64,000 nt of DNA from contig JALRMH010000006.1 of NCBI GenBank assembly GCA_026119935.1, positions 124,001 through 188,000 on the forward strand, in the 5' to 3' direction. The notes under the pieces were generated by a model that was given only the letters and a program-made list of their open reading frames with translations, was not told the origin of the DNA and did not search any database. The translations under genes were made by a program, and so were the position numbers. Positions 1 through 10,945 of the stretch are shown in pieces (position 1 is the stretch's first letter; the number at the start of each line of letters is the position of its first letter). The stretch is from Endothia cerciana. Its lineage: Eukaryota > Ascomycota > Sordariomycetes > Diaporthales > Cryphonectriaceae.

Positions 1-91
1 ATGCTTTTCGCCCTGTCTTCTTGCCCACATTGAACCCAAGTATCGTGTTGACCCAACATACCCTCTAAGCCGACTCTAGACTCGGGGACCC

Positions 92-208
92 CTATAGCTT
101 GCCCCGTAGATTCCTTAGCTTGGGGTCCGTATCAACGCCCAATGCATCCCGCAGGTTGATGTCGATCCCTTCCTGCTTGAGGCGCTCGGTGAGCTTCATG
201 ACGCAGTA
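92..208 (-). other. Coding-like segment downstream of the ataxin-10 gene, same frame
   Basis: After the TGA at 377-379 the same frame stays open to a stop at 92-94. Its last 35-40 codons look coding: they are charged and encode a helical stretch ending in RNLRGKL. A plausible intron would join it to the gene: donor GTGAGG at 380, acceptor CTAG at 211-210, 171 nt, frame preserved, with a CTAAT possible branch point. Alternatively it is a small separate gene or chance. I do not recognise the peptide. Confidence 0.35.
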
Positions 209-376
209 CCTAGAAGCGACAATACCATTAGAAACCTCTTGTTCCACCGGGGTTGAGAAGATACCTGATTGCTGCAGCGGGGAAGGGTCGAAGGCTGTAA
301 ACGAGGAGACTTTCTGACAGGGGCAGGAATAGCGTCTCCCGAACGGCAAGCAGCGAGGTGATTTACTCAGAGTGCC

Positions 377-3300
377 TCACATAAAATCCTCATCTTCCGT
401 CTCCTCCGCGTTCTCGCCCAGCGCCAGCCGGGCCGCCTCGTCGGCGAGGTTGATGATGTCATGTAGGAGCAAGTCGGTGCGGCTGCGCGGAGGCATATGC
501 GCCTGTGCCCAGTCGAGGGCCTGGAGGCAGGTACGCATGGTGCTTTGTGGGGTATTGTTGTTAGCGAAGGCGACCAGTGCCTTGTTACCGCTGCTGCTAC
601 TACCGATTGCGGTACTGGTGCTCGGTACAGCCGGAGGCAACGGGTTGGTCGCTCGTCCCGGAACGGCGGGAGTGGGAGCAGCGGTGACGCTGGGGCCGGT
701 GTTATTGAGCGGCACCATCGCAGGCTCACTCGGCGCAGGACGCAACGACACCCTCACCTCGCCCGTATTGCCATCTATACGGAGGTTCGTCATCTGGCCC
801 GGAGCTGCAGCAGCATTCGGGTTCGTGCTATGGGCCACGAGGTTCCGCAGGAACTCACGCGCTGCGGCGGAGCCGTCCATGAGCCACTTCAGACACAACT
901 GGACCCGTTCTCTAGCGTAGCGGTTGTGGTCGTCATATGCGCAGCAATTCAGTAGCGCAATGATGCCATTATTTTTCACGATCTGGCTCTGCACTCTTGC
1001 GTTGCCGGGGCAGCTGCGGCCGGGAGGTGGTTGCAGCAGCGTGGCGAGAATCTGCAGGATCTGGCCCTTGACGCCGGCCCACGGGAAGGTATGTGCAGCC
1101 GGTGTCTCGCGGATGTTGCCCGGGTGCGGCGGTGGAGGAGGAGGAGGATCGTTGGCATCGTACGGAGCATTGTTGGTCGACGAAGAGGGTTCCGCAGGGC
1201 GTTGTTGTGATCGATTTGGCGGATCGACGAGACCTTTCTTGGCCACGCCCTCCTCGAGCCCATGTAAAAGCGCGATGAGATCGTACGCAGCCTCCCACTG
1301 GATGAGTTCGGGTCGCGTGTCGAGGTTTTCGGATACGGTTGTCAGGAAGTCCAAGAACTGCACCAGCCCGTCCTTAGCACGCTCCATGTCCCAATTGTCG
1401 ACAGGGAAGTCCGTAGAATCCAACTTGTTTTGTCGAATGTCCGCTTGCAGCTTCATAAGAGCCACGCACTCCGGTACTATCCTGCTGCGAAAGTTGAGGA
1501 AGAAGAAGTGGACGAGCCTGCTCGCTTGCATCGGATCCCTCTCTTCAGGCGGAGCACTCCTCAGGCGTGCGCGGCATATGTAGTTGATCAGTCGGAGAAG
1601 GATGGTCTGTGCAGGAGACACGATATCCTTTGGTATCCTTAGATTGTTCCAAGCATACGGGATCAAGGCGCTGTTGTGGATGGCCTCGACAATCTGGCTG
1701 GTTATCTGGAAGATCAGGGACGTCTCATCCTTCTCCCAGACCGCAATGAAGACCAGCATTTCTCGAAGCAGACTCTTGCCGCAGTCCAACGCCAGAAACA
1801 TCCGGCATCGCGTCTCCTGCAGGTTCTCGCCGGCTCGCGTCGTGCCGCTGCCTGCCGCATCGAGGATGCATGATTTCACAATCATGTGCAGGGCCTCGAT
1901 CTGCTTGGGATCCAGGATGTTGGGGACCTCAGTGAGAAGACCGGTCATTGGACCATCTCCATAGGACTCGTCATCGTCGACGTCGTCATCCTCGGCCATA
2001 TCGTCCACGTACTCCTCGCTGTATTCCTCAGTGGCGCGGTGGCCGCCTTGATCCGTATACTCGGCCCCGTGAGCGTCGTCCTGCGGCGAGTCAGGCCTGT
2101 CCTGATCCTCGGATCGGTACTGGTGGACATATCTGTTGATGAGATTCTCCTTGCAGACCAGTATGCGCTTCTCAGCAAACTCGACCGAGGGTATCGGGAC
2201 AACCAATCCTTCGAGGTTTGGATCCCGAGCCCTCTCCCACCAGACGTCAACTTCATGAGAGACATGGCCGTAGCGCCGGTCCTGCTCAAATTTGTCCGTT
2301 TCGTCAGGGTCCCACTGCGAGGGAGGATCTTCTGTGTCGCTTGGATCGTCCGCCCTGACGTTCATAGGGCATCCAGGCAGCCAGTTCCGGGCCAGTGCTG
2401 ATATCGGGGCAAGAGGCCCAGGTTGTCTGTGCGTCCGAGCCTGATCTTCTGCATAGGTTCTGAGCAGATGTCGAGCAGTATCAGTCATGGTCGAGTTGCG
2501 TTCCAGCCAGTTCTGGACCTCGGTCTTCGCAACATCTACGTGAAATGTAACTTCTTCGTCCAACTCATCCTGCTGGTCCTCCAAATTGGCATCGTCGTCG
2601 AACAGGACGTCGAACCAGAATGACATCTTATTCCTGTCGTTCTTGGCGGCCCAGTTGTGTGCCTGCTGTAGGGATGTCACCAGTATCTTTTTGTCTGCAG
2701 GTCTTGTTAGCAGCCTGAAGCACAGGTATCGCGTCAGAAATCCCTCACAAAGGTCGGTGATCTCGTTCAGTCTCGCCCGTGAATTGTCGTCCAGCACCTC
2801 TCCGTCATAGCCTTTGCTGGTCACATTCACGCACAGGATGATGGTCTGATACACCATCTGATCGAAATGGACTGCCGCACAGATATCCTGTGGTACCTCG
2901 GGCTCGGCCGTGACAAGGAGGTTCCGCGCAATGTGCATCAGCTTGTTCAGTATCTGCAGGTCCTCCTTCAGGCCTTGGTAGTTCTTGATGATGAGAGCTG
3001 TGCTCTCCTGAGGCGTCACGCCCTTATCGGGGTCGTTGAGGCTGGCCAGTGGCCCGACGGAACGGGTCGTGAGGTTCGGTATAGCGGCGGCAAAGATCCT
3101 GGTCATCCACACCCATGTTGTCACATTCCTCGAAACGGCCTCGCTGTAGTCCAGGTCAGGCCAACATTGTCTGGGTACAACTTCGAATTACGTACCGGAC
3201 TTCTCTGGAAATATGAGTCTTCTCCAGCGTCTTTGAGATCATGGAAACGACCTTGATGGTCGTCTGGGCGCCCATGGGCGGTGATTCCGTGAAGTGACCC

Positions 3301-3410
3301 TCAAGACACACGAGCGCCGCCGTGAAATATCTCTCCTCGATGGAATCGTGTGAGACCGGCCTGGCTGGGGTATCGGCGCCAACTTCGCTAGCGACCGCAA
3401 CGGTCGCCAT
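377..3410 (-). CDS. Ataxin-10 domain protein (ATXN10 / yeast CTR86-like)
   Basis: Two exons, 3410-3196 and 3143-377, with a 52-nt intron (GTACGT donor, CTGAC branch, CTACAG acceptor) give 993 residues. Frame is kept exactly across the junction. The start at 3410 is the first ATG of an open exon that ends in a good donor. The C-terminal third matches the ataxin-10 domain consensus as I remember it: a WAGVKGQILQILATLLQ-like helix, then a VQSQIVKNNGIIALLNCC-like segment and a DDHNRYARERVQLCLKWL-like segment. Armadillo-like helices fill the N-terminal half. Residues around 330-410 are very acidic, and a proline run precedes the domain. Family members are cytoplasmic scaffolds; the exact fungal role is uncertain. 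The gene is divergent from the MTA phosphorylase gene. The frame stays open beyond the TGA at 377-379 (see separate entry). Confidence 0.85.
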
Positions 3411-4053
3411 GGCTGCCGTTCTGTCTTTCCCTGTCTGGTTGAGCAGGTGACAGGTTGTCTCTCTGAGCGTGGGCGGCTGCTTTGTCTTTGAGACGTGTGT
3501 AATGGTGCTGGCAGGTCAGCCGGTTTGTAAGCGGGGTACAGTCCAGTCTAGATGGCGTGTTCCTCGACGAGCGCGTACAAGTAACGACTGGTGCTGAGAG
3601 GGAGTGGGAAAACGGATGCCCTGAAAGAATCAATCGTTGCCTGAGAAGTGGTTGTCCAGGTCGAGCGAGGTTGCTCGGGTGAGGCAGTTGAGGTGAGAGC
3701 TGGGGTTCGCAGTGTGAAATTTACGGTGGGTCGTCGGTGAGAGGCGCCGATAGAAATCGCCCAGACACCCCACGGCGTGCGCTAAAGCACTACCGATGAG
3801 TGGCAATAAATGCTGTGTACGGTAGGGACACCCAACACACACACGCCGAGGCGTGATTGGGGAAAATCGCCCGCTGTGATTCCTGGCCCCACCAAGACTT
3901 TCGACATCATCATCTCTTTGGCGGGGGTAGCCTTTTCTGGCGAGCATCAGAGCCCGAGACGGATTGGCACTCTTGTGATTATTCCTGCTTTCTTTTTGGC
4001 GCCCCTCTCCACCCCTCCCCTTCTACCCTCTAATATAAGTAGATCTGTCTACA
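3411..4053. promoter_or_regulatory. Divergent promoter region, ataxin-10-like / MTA phosphorylase
   Basis: This 643-nt spacer separates two divergently transcribed genes. It contains no reading frame I would defend. A TATAAG at 4034-4039 lies only 15 nt before the MTAP start codon, too close to act as its TATA box. Confidence 0.5.
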
Positions 4054-5162
4054 ATGACGCACGATCTGCCTGAAAAGTTCGACCGTAGGTCCCCACAACA
4101 ATGTTCACGAGAGCGAACATGTGCTGAACCATCCTGTCTACCCAGGGCCCGTCCACATCGCTGTGATAGGCGGCACCGGCCTCTCCCAGATCGAAGGCTA
4201 CACGCCTGTCGCCTCAGTCAACCCGCTGACCCCATGGGGCCACCCCTCGGCCCCCATCCAGATCCTCGAGCACAGCGGCGTCCCCGTCGCCTTCCTGTCG
4301 CGCCACGGCGCCCACCACGAGCACGCCCCGCACGAGGTGCCCTCGCGCGCCAACATCGCCGCCCTCAGACACATCGGCGTGCGGTGCGTGATCGCGTTCA
4401 GCGCGGTCGGGTCGCTGCAGGAGCACATCAGGCCGATGGACTTTGTCGTGCCGGACCAGGTCATAGACCGGACCAAGGGCGTCAGACCGTTCACCTTCTT
4501 CGAGAAGGGCCTGGTGGGCCACGTCGGCTTCGCGGACCCGTTTGACGAGAAGCTGGCCAAGGTCGTCAGGGGCTGTGCAGGCGCCATGCAGGGCGAGGGT
4601 TCGACGCTGCATGAGGGCGGTACGATTATCTGTATGGGTACGTCTTGACAACTCGCCATTTCTCTCCTCCCCCCTCCCCTCTTTCCCTACCTTGACCACA
4701 CGTGGAGACGGCGGGACGTTGACGGTCTCTCTTTCACCACCAACAGAAGGTCCCCAGTTCTCCACCCGCGCCGAATCGAATATGTACCGGACCTGGGGCG
4801 GCAGTGTGATTAACATGTCTGCGCTGCCCGAGGCTAAGCTCGCCCGTGAGGCCGAGCTCGCCTACCAGATGATCTGCATGGCGACCGACTACGACTGCTG
4901 GCGGTCGGTGCCGGGCGAGGACGTCGACGTAGCCATGGTCATGAAGTACATGAGCGCCAACAGCGTGAACGCCAAGAGGCTGGTCGGCGCGGTGCTGGAC
5001 GAGCTCGTCGCGGAGGAGAAGGAGCACGCGGACCTGGTCATCGCGAAGCACCTCGAGGGAGCGAGTGCGGGTGCGGTCAAGTTCATGACGAAGCCCGCGG
5101 GAAGAGATGCCAAAGCCATGGAGAAGGTGGAGTACCTGTTCCCTGGGTTTTGGAAGGAGTAG
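4054..5162 (+). CDS. MEU1: S-methyl-5'-thioadenosine phosphorylase (MTAP)
   Basis: This enzyme splits methylthioadenosine, a polyamine-synthesis by-product, with phosphate into adenine and methylthioribose-1-phosphate for methionine salvage. Three exons, 4054-4084, 4146-4637 and 4747-5162, give 312 residues, the usual family length. Family motifs: HIAVIGGTGLSQ at the phosphate-binding N-terminus, the LSRHG..H loop, GPQFSTRAES, and NMSALPEAKLAREAELAYQM followed by TDYDCW. I chose the start at 4054 because a 31-nt exon followed by a 61-nt intron (GTAGGT to CCCAG) gives an N-terminus running into PVHIAVIGGTG, as in relatives. The in-frame ATG at 4121 would lie inside that intron. It converges with MED13, with 433 nt between the stops. 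Confidence 0.95.
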
Positions 5163-5595
5163 CCTCGGTACAGGTGGACTGTCGGATCTAGAAAAGACTT
5201 GGGACGTGGTGGCGTTGTCGGCTGTTTTGCTTAACTTTTTGAGATATCCCCTGCCTGGCATCAGCTGCCGGCGTACATTGCGGGAGAAGAAATCATATGA
5301 CCTAGTTGCGAGAGGTAGACAGGAGACATGCTTGTCATACAGCGCCACCTAGACAGTTAGAGGCACTGGGATAAACTAGAAGACTTGAAAACCCTGTTCA
5401 ATACCTGACCCGTTGTCATATATATGCTATGTCCTGTATGGTGTTCCAAAATCAAAATATGCTCAGCGCTTCATGCTATGCCATACGCCAGCAAATCAAC
5501 ACGCTGGTCCACCCATGATGACGGAGCGGTGCAACCACACCCAACCACGAGAAGCAAAACACAACGTATGTCCATGGTACGTTCATGTAGATATT
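5163..5595. other. Convergent 3' spacer between MTAP and MED13
   Basis: This is 433 nt of non-coding sequence, AT-richer than its flanks, presumably the two 3' UTRs. I see no gene in it. Confidence 0.6.
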
Positions 5596-8500
5596 TCACA
5601 ACAGCTGGTATAGCGCCCTGACCCCCTTCTCTACTGCAGCCACATGCCACGGCCTAACATCGCTCTCCTTCTCCGTCACAGACCTGGCTCGCGCGATAGT
5701 CCCCAGGCCCCGGAAGACAGAGAGTATTTCTCGCAGCAGCAACTCAAGCACACGCGGGTTGCCCTCGCAGTGCACCACATTGATCTCCATGACTGCGGGC
5801 GGGTCGTCCGCACGCGACCCGCCGCGCTTAATGAGGTAACCGCTGATGAGCGCAGGGGTGGGGTCTGTGAGCGAGTAGGACGTGTTGAGGCGGTGCGAAA
5901 GGACCGCACCCCACGTTGTGTCCGTCACATCCACAAGAAGGGCGTCGGCCTCCGCTTCGGTTGCGTTGTTGTCGGCTCCAGGCGTAGAAGCGCCAGCAGA
6001 AGTCAGGGCACCTTTGGGTGTGGGCGGATTTCCGGCTGCTTCCGGAGACATGGTTGAGGGCTGAGGCGTTGAGACTGGTGTTGAATAAAAGGCGGACTGT
6101 CCTATTATTGAGGGCTTGGGGATGCCGGGTATTAGCTGCAGCGACGGATTCGTGTCCACACTCAGTAGCACAAGACTGACGGAGGACTTCGTTTCCGTCT
6201 GTGACAGAGTGATCCAGTCGCTCATCTCTTGCTGGTCCATGACTCCAACTTTGGTGATGATGATGCGCCAGTGGACTTTCCATATGGATGTAAGGTCATG
6301 TGTTGTTGTCCAAATCTCGTGGGCAATATCAGCGAAGGATCTCGAAAGTGGTCTGCCTTTTCTCCCTAGGCAGTATGATGCTGTCATCTGCTTGCTGCCG
6401 CGGTTGTCCGTCCACGCTGCAGTTATCCACCTGTCGTCAACACTCTGCGTGTACGCGATGTGCATCACTGAATTCTCCTGAAGCACGTTCGCGGACGGCT
6501 GATTCCTCAATTGGAAGTTTATGCCTTGCGTGATCGGTTGCTGCTCCAGGACAATGGCGGGCGAGGGCATCGGTCCTCCGAACAGTGTACATCGATCATA
6601 CACCTCGAGACACATCCGTGTACAGTCGTCTGGCGACAGAACCACCATTGACGTCGGGGTAGCAACAAGATTCAGTGGAACAAGTTGGAGCACCAACTCG
6701 TTCTGCGCCGGCTTCTTCCTCTCCGTCAATGCTCTTCTATACAGTTCGAACATCCGCTGGAAGGCCAGACAGGACTCGACGATCGTTCCAGGATTGTCAG
6801 GGGTATACACAAAGAATACGACGAAATTTTTGGGTACCGTTGTCGTGTTGAATATGGCAACTGCGAGTTTGGCCATGTCATCCACCAGTGGCTGGCCAGA
6901 TCGTGATCCTTGTGAAGTAGTTGGAGTATTGGTCGCTCTATCGACCTCAAAAGGTAAGAGCCCATTCGATACGTTGGGCGACGAAGGCATACGGTCAAAA
7001 CTTCCCAGCTTCAACGACTCGTAGACATTACCGAGGCGATCCAGAAATACGCCAGCGCTGTCTGTCATGCCGTCCAATTTCGGAAAGACACAGACCGAAT
7101 GGACATCCTTGGGACCTTGAGATGGACCGAGGCCAAGACTTTCCCAGAAGTTCACCGCGGAGGGCAAGAGCGAGAGCTTGGTCTCATACCTGCGTAGCTC
7201 GAGGTGCGGTGGAGCTATCTGGACCAGACTAGGACGTTGTTCTGGCCCACCGCCCGGTGGTCGCGGTTGTATGCGACTAGGCGCGGCCAACAACGGCACG
7301 TCTTGTGTATCAACGAGTTGACGGAGCTGGCACACTGTCGCTGTTTGCAGACAGGGTGGCAAGATTGCCTGGAGTGTCTGCACTGAGCTGCGTAGACTGC
7401 GCGTAATTTCTCGTTGCGGTCCTGATATGTCGAAGTCAGCGTGCATAAATTCTGGTATCGCATAGTTCAGACGACTAGAAATGGCCTGCTCTGTGAGGAT
7501 TTGCGCAACCATGATGAACTCATCATCAGAAAGCAGTGCTCGTGGCAGGACGGGTTCTGGATCTGCAAAATAGCGCGCGACCGGAGTTTCCGAAGAATCA
7601 CTGATCGAGAGCTTAGAAAGATCCGGGTTGGGCGCGAGGTACTCATCCATGGTCTCAAAGTCTCTCGTTGAAGGGGCCAAGGATTCATTGTCATCCGCGA
7701 CTCGTTGACGTTGAACACTAGCCTTCGTGGGAGAGGATGGCTCGTCCGAGAAATCACTCATATCATCCTGGTCCGATACAAGGCTGATGTCATCGGCATC
7801 AGAAGTCGATTCATCGGCGTTGGCAGGATCCGGTGCAGTCATGCCGCCATCCACAGTGCCTGCTATCCCCGCGATCTGGGCACCAAGGTTGGTTGGTAGT
7901 TCTTTGAGTGTTGTCCGAGCTTTGCCATGTCGCCGCAAGTAGCCGGTCGTGGGAGGTGATCCAGGCTGTCGAGGCGTGGCACTAGTCTGCTGTTCTTCTC
8001 GAAAGTCAAATCGTCCATTATGTTCGTATTTCTTGTTGACTGCAGCAAAGGACCTGTCGAAATCGAGTTTATCGAAGGCACTTCCTCGACGTGCCGAACT
8101 TTTATCACGGCTCCTGCTGGAGGCGAGAGATAATTTCAGCTTCTTATAAACAGTTGCAGGATCAAAAGGGCTCGGGTGTCTCTTGATGCCGTTCGAGAAG
8201 CCTGCCTTGGCCTGATCCCGATGTCGCTCCAGAATGCTTCTGGCGTGCTTCAGTTCCGGCTTTGCAAAGACGGGTGGAGCTGGCGAGGCTTCCATTTTGA
8301 TTGTACTTGGTTGAGGAGGTTGCTCGCGCTCGAGTATTGTCGGCGGCTGTGAGGAATCGATGTTTGAGAGCCCAGTATCCATATCGGGTAGTTCCGAAAT
8401 GCTGGCGTCCATTCCCGTGGGATTTTCGTCGTCGAAGAAATTGAAGTCGGCGTCCGTTATGTCATTCTCGATGAATACATCATTATTCAAGTCCCAGCTC

Positions 8501-10184
8501 TCCTGGTTGAAGGACTGTTCGCGCTTAACTTCGCCACTATCCCAACCATTACCGAATGCATCACTTAAACTCCCAGGCACCGTCATCGATGTATCGATAT
8601 CAACCATGGCAGCTGAGGGTACTGCATTTCCAGGACTTGACGTCGTGCCATCAATGGATGGAGTGATACCCGCAGCATTCTGCACGCCATCCGGAGGAGT
8701 AGGGTACATCGTACCGCCTGCTACGCCCGGGTTACTGGCCCGGCGCGGCGCGATGGGGGAGAACCCGCTCTGCAGTAGACGCGGATCTGCTTCGCCTGCA
8801 TCTTTTGAGGAAGTTGCTGCTTCTCTTTCCTTCTTCCTTGTGGATATGAGCTCTTCTCTCTCCGTATTGTTCAGAAACCAATTTTGAGCGTTCCTCAATG
8901 TGTCGAACTCGTCTTTCACGCTAGCATGACCCGTTTCAAAGCCGTCCCCCATGATGATCGGCTTTCTCGTGCGCTTCCTATAGCACAGCACGGCTGGCCA
9001 CATGATTGGTGTCTGTGGATTGACCAATGGGGTCCGCTTGCCGTCTGTCCTCGACTCGTTTGGCTTCCGCCGAAGGGATTGTATACTGAGCCAGGATGAT
9101 CTGCTTAATATTGTCGACGATATGCCTCGCATTTCGAGCAATTTGCAGCAAGTGCTGCGCCACTGACCAGACCTACCATCCATATCTGGCTTGACTCGCG
9201 TGACTTGCGTATCGGGAGATTGCACGATGCTGCCGTCGACTGAGTATTGGTCAACGTCACCCGAAGCCTGGAAAGTCCCAAACATTCCCAAGGGGGCAGC
9301 CAGCACAGTGCTGCCACTCAAAGGTAGAGGTGTGCTGAGCCCATCACTACCGGCGCAAACGCCCTCGACAATGGTCAAGGAGATGCCAATGAGGAGCGAC
9401 CCGGTTGTAGTCAGGTGTACGCGGAGACACGCGAAGATTGAAGGAATCAGAGTGTGAGAAGCCTCGGGATCTGCCAAGGCCGCTACCGATGGGATGATGA
9501 ATGACTTAGAATCGAGTGGTATCGCGCCGGTCTTGGAGCAAAATCTGTGTGACAAACTCCCGAGGACCGAGGCGATGAAGTATTCATGGATATCCTTCGG
9601 GGGTGTGGCGCCATAGCTCTTCAAATCCACTGTATACCCAAGATTTGACTTCACGTCTGCCTCTGAGGTGAAACTGCCCGAAGCTATAACGCCTCCAGGG
9701 GTAGCTGGAGGTCGCAACCCCATGTCCAGTCCAGGTCCGCTTGGTGAGGAGCTGCTGGGCGTGGTCATCGTGTTGGGAGTCGTCATCCGGTTCTTGAACA
9801 GACTGACAGGTTCAAGAGTGCCTTGTTCGACGATAACGAGGTTGTGACCGCAGACGTCGAGGTTCGGTCCAGGTGAGAGTTCCCCTGGTTGCCCAAGCGA
9901 CGACTCTTCACCCCGTCCAAGCGAAAAGCACCATATTGCGCGCCGCAACGGATCAGCGTACACCAGATGACCTTCGTTTCTCAATGTGCTCTCGACGTCG
10001 GGGGTGGCGAATGTATACGGGGAGGAGCTCGTTGGCGCTGGCTCGTAGATTTTGAAAGCCACGGAAGAGACATTGTTCTGGGACGAGCGAGGCTGGTCAG
10101 ATGCACGACGCGCGGAGCGGCAAGTCCACAACCAAGAGGACTCACAATCAATAAGGTATTAGTCTCATATTCACCAGGGTCCAT
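5596..10184 (-). CDS. SSN2: Mediator kinase-module subunit 13 (MED13/Ssn2/Srb9)
   Basis: MED13 links the CDK8 kinase module to core Mediator and so represses or tunes RNA polymerase II transcription. A 13-codon first exon (10184-10146), a 68-nt intron (GTGAGT donor, CTGAC branch, CCCAG acceptor) and one exon of 4482 nt (10077-5596) give 1506 residues, typical of filamentous fungi. The N-terminus reads MDPGEYETNTLLI joined to NNVSSVAFKIYEP, matching the fungal Med13 N-terminal domain. The C-terminus carries the conserved propeller/Argonaute-like region ending near NPRVLELLLREIL. The middle is disordered and acidic. It is divergent from ENP2 across 761 nt. Confidence 0.93.
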
Positions 10185-10945
10185 CTCGGAAGATCAGACG
10201 CCGTAGAGGGCAGGCTGTGACCGTGCATGAATATTGGCTGTGAGGTCTACCGCATAGTTCGCGCCCAAATCGATCCCATCCGCGGGCAAAGGTCGCTGGT
10301 CTTGCGCACGCGAGTTCCGAAATCCCGAGAGATCATGAACCAGATGTCCTTCGTTTGTAGCCCTCGAAGGGCCGGATTCCATCGCGACAACACTGGGAAA
10401 GCTGGAGACGGACAGCCAGCGGCGAGCGGCGCAAGAGGCGTACTAGAGCACGAGACACCTAACAATCGGGGGGGCTTATTCTTCGAGAAATGGAGGTGAA
10501 TCCTGGTGAATTGGCTCAACTTTGTTGAAAAGAAATGAGTTATAGCAAAAGCCCCTCGAGTTGGCGAGTCCAAGGTGTCTCGACCAAGTAAACGTGACGA
10601 CCGGACAGGAGATGCGGTGGGTGTATCCAAGTTCGGGCATTCGAATCGCAAGGCGGCTGATCTCAGACGTCGTGCTTGCGCTGCTGGACCAGGGTCCTCG
10701 ACAACCCTGGGGCCTGCAGCTCAGTAGTACAGTAGATCTGGCCTGCCTTGGAGGCGCTGCAGGATTAGGGTGGGGTATCCCAACAGGGCTTACGCTCGCA
10801 GGGTCATTGCGTGCCAGAGCGAAGCCCCTCGATAAGGAGCCGAAACGTCCTTATCGCCCAAAAAGTTTCCCATGGCCGATTCTTTGCGGCTTCTTACGAC
10901 CAGCATTTCAAACCAACGGCACAACACCATCACATTGCAACGAGC
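10185..10945. promoter_or_regulatory. Divergent promoter region, MED13 / ENP2
   Basis: A 761-nt spacer between two head-to-head housekeeping genes. Frames open here on either strand lack codon bias or recognisable motifs. Nothing else stands out. Confidence 0.5.
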
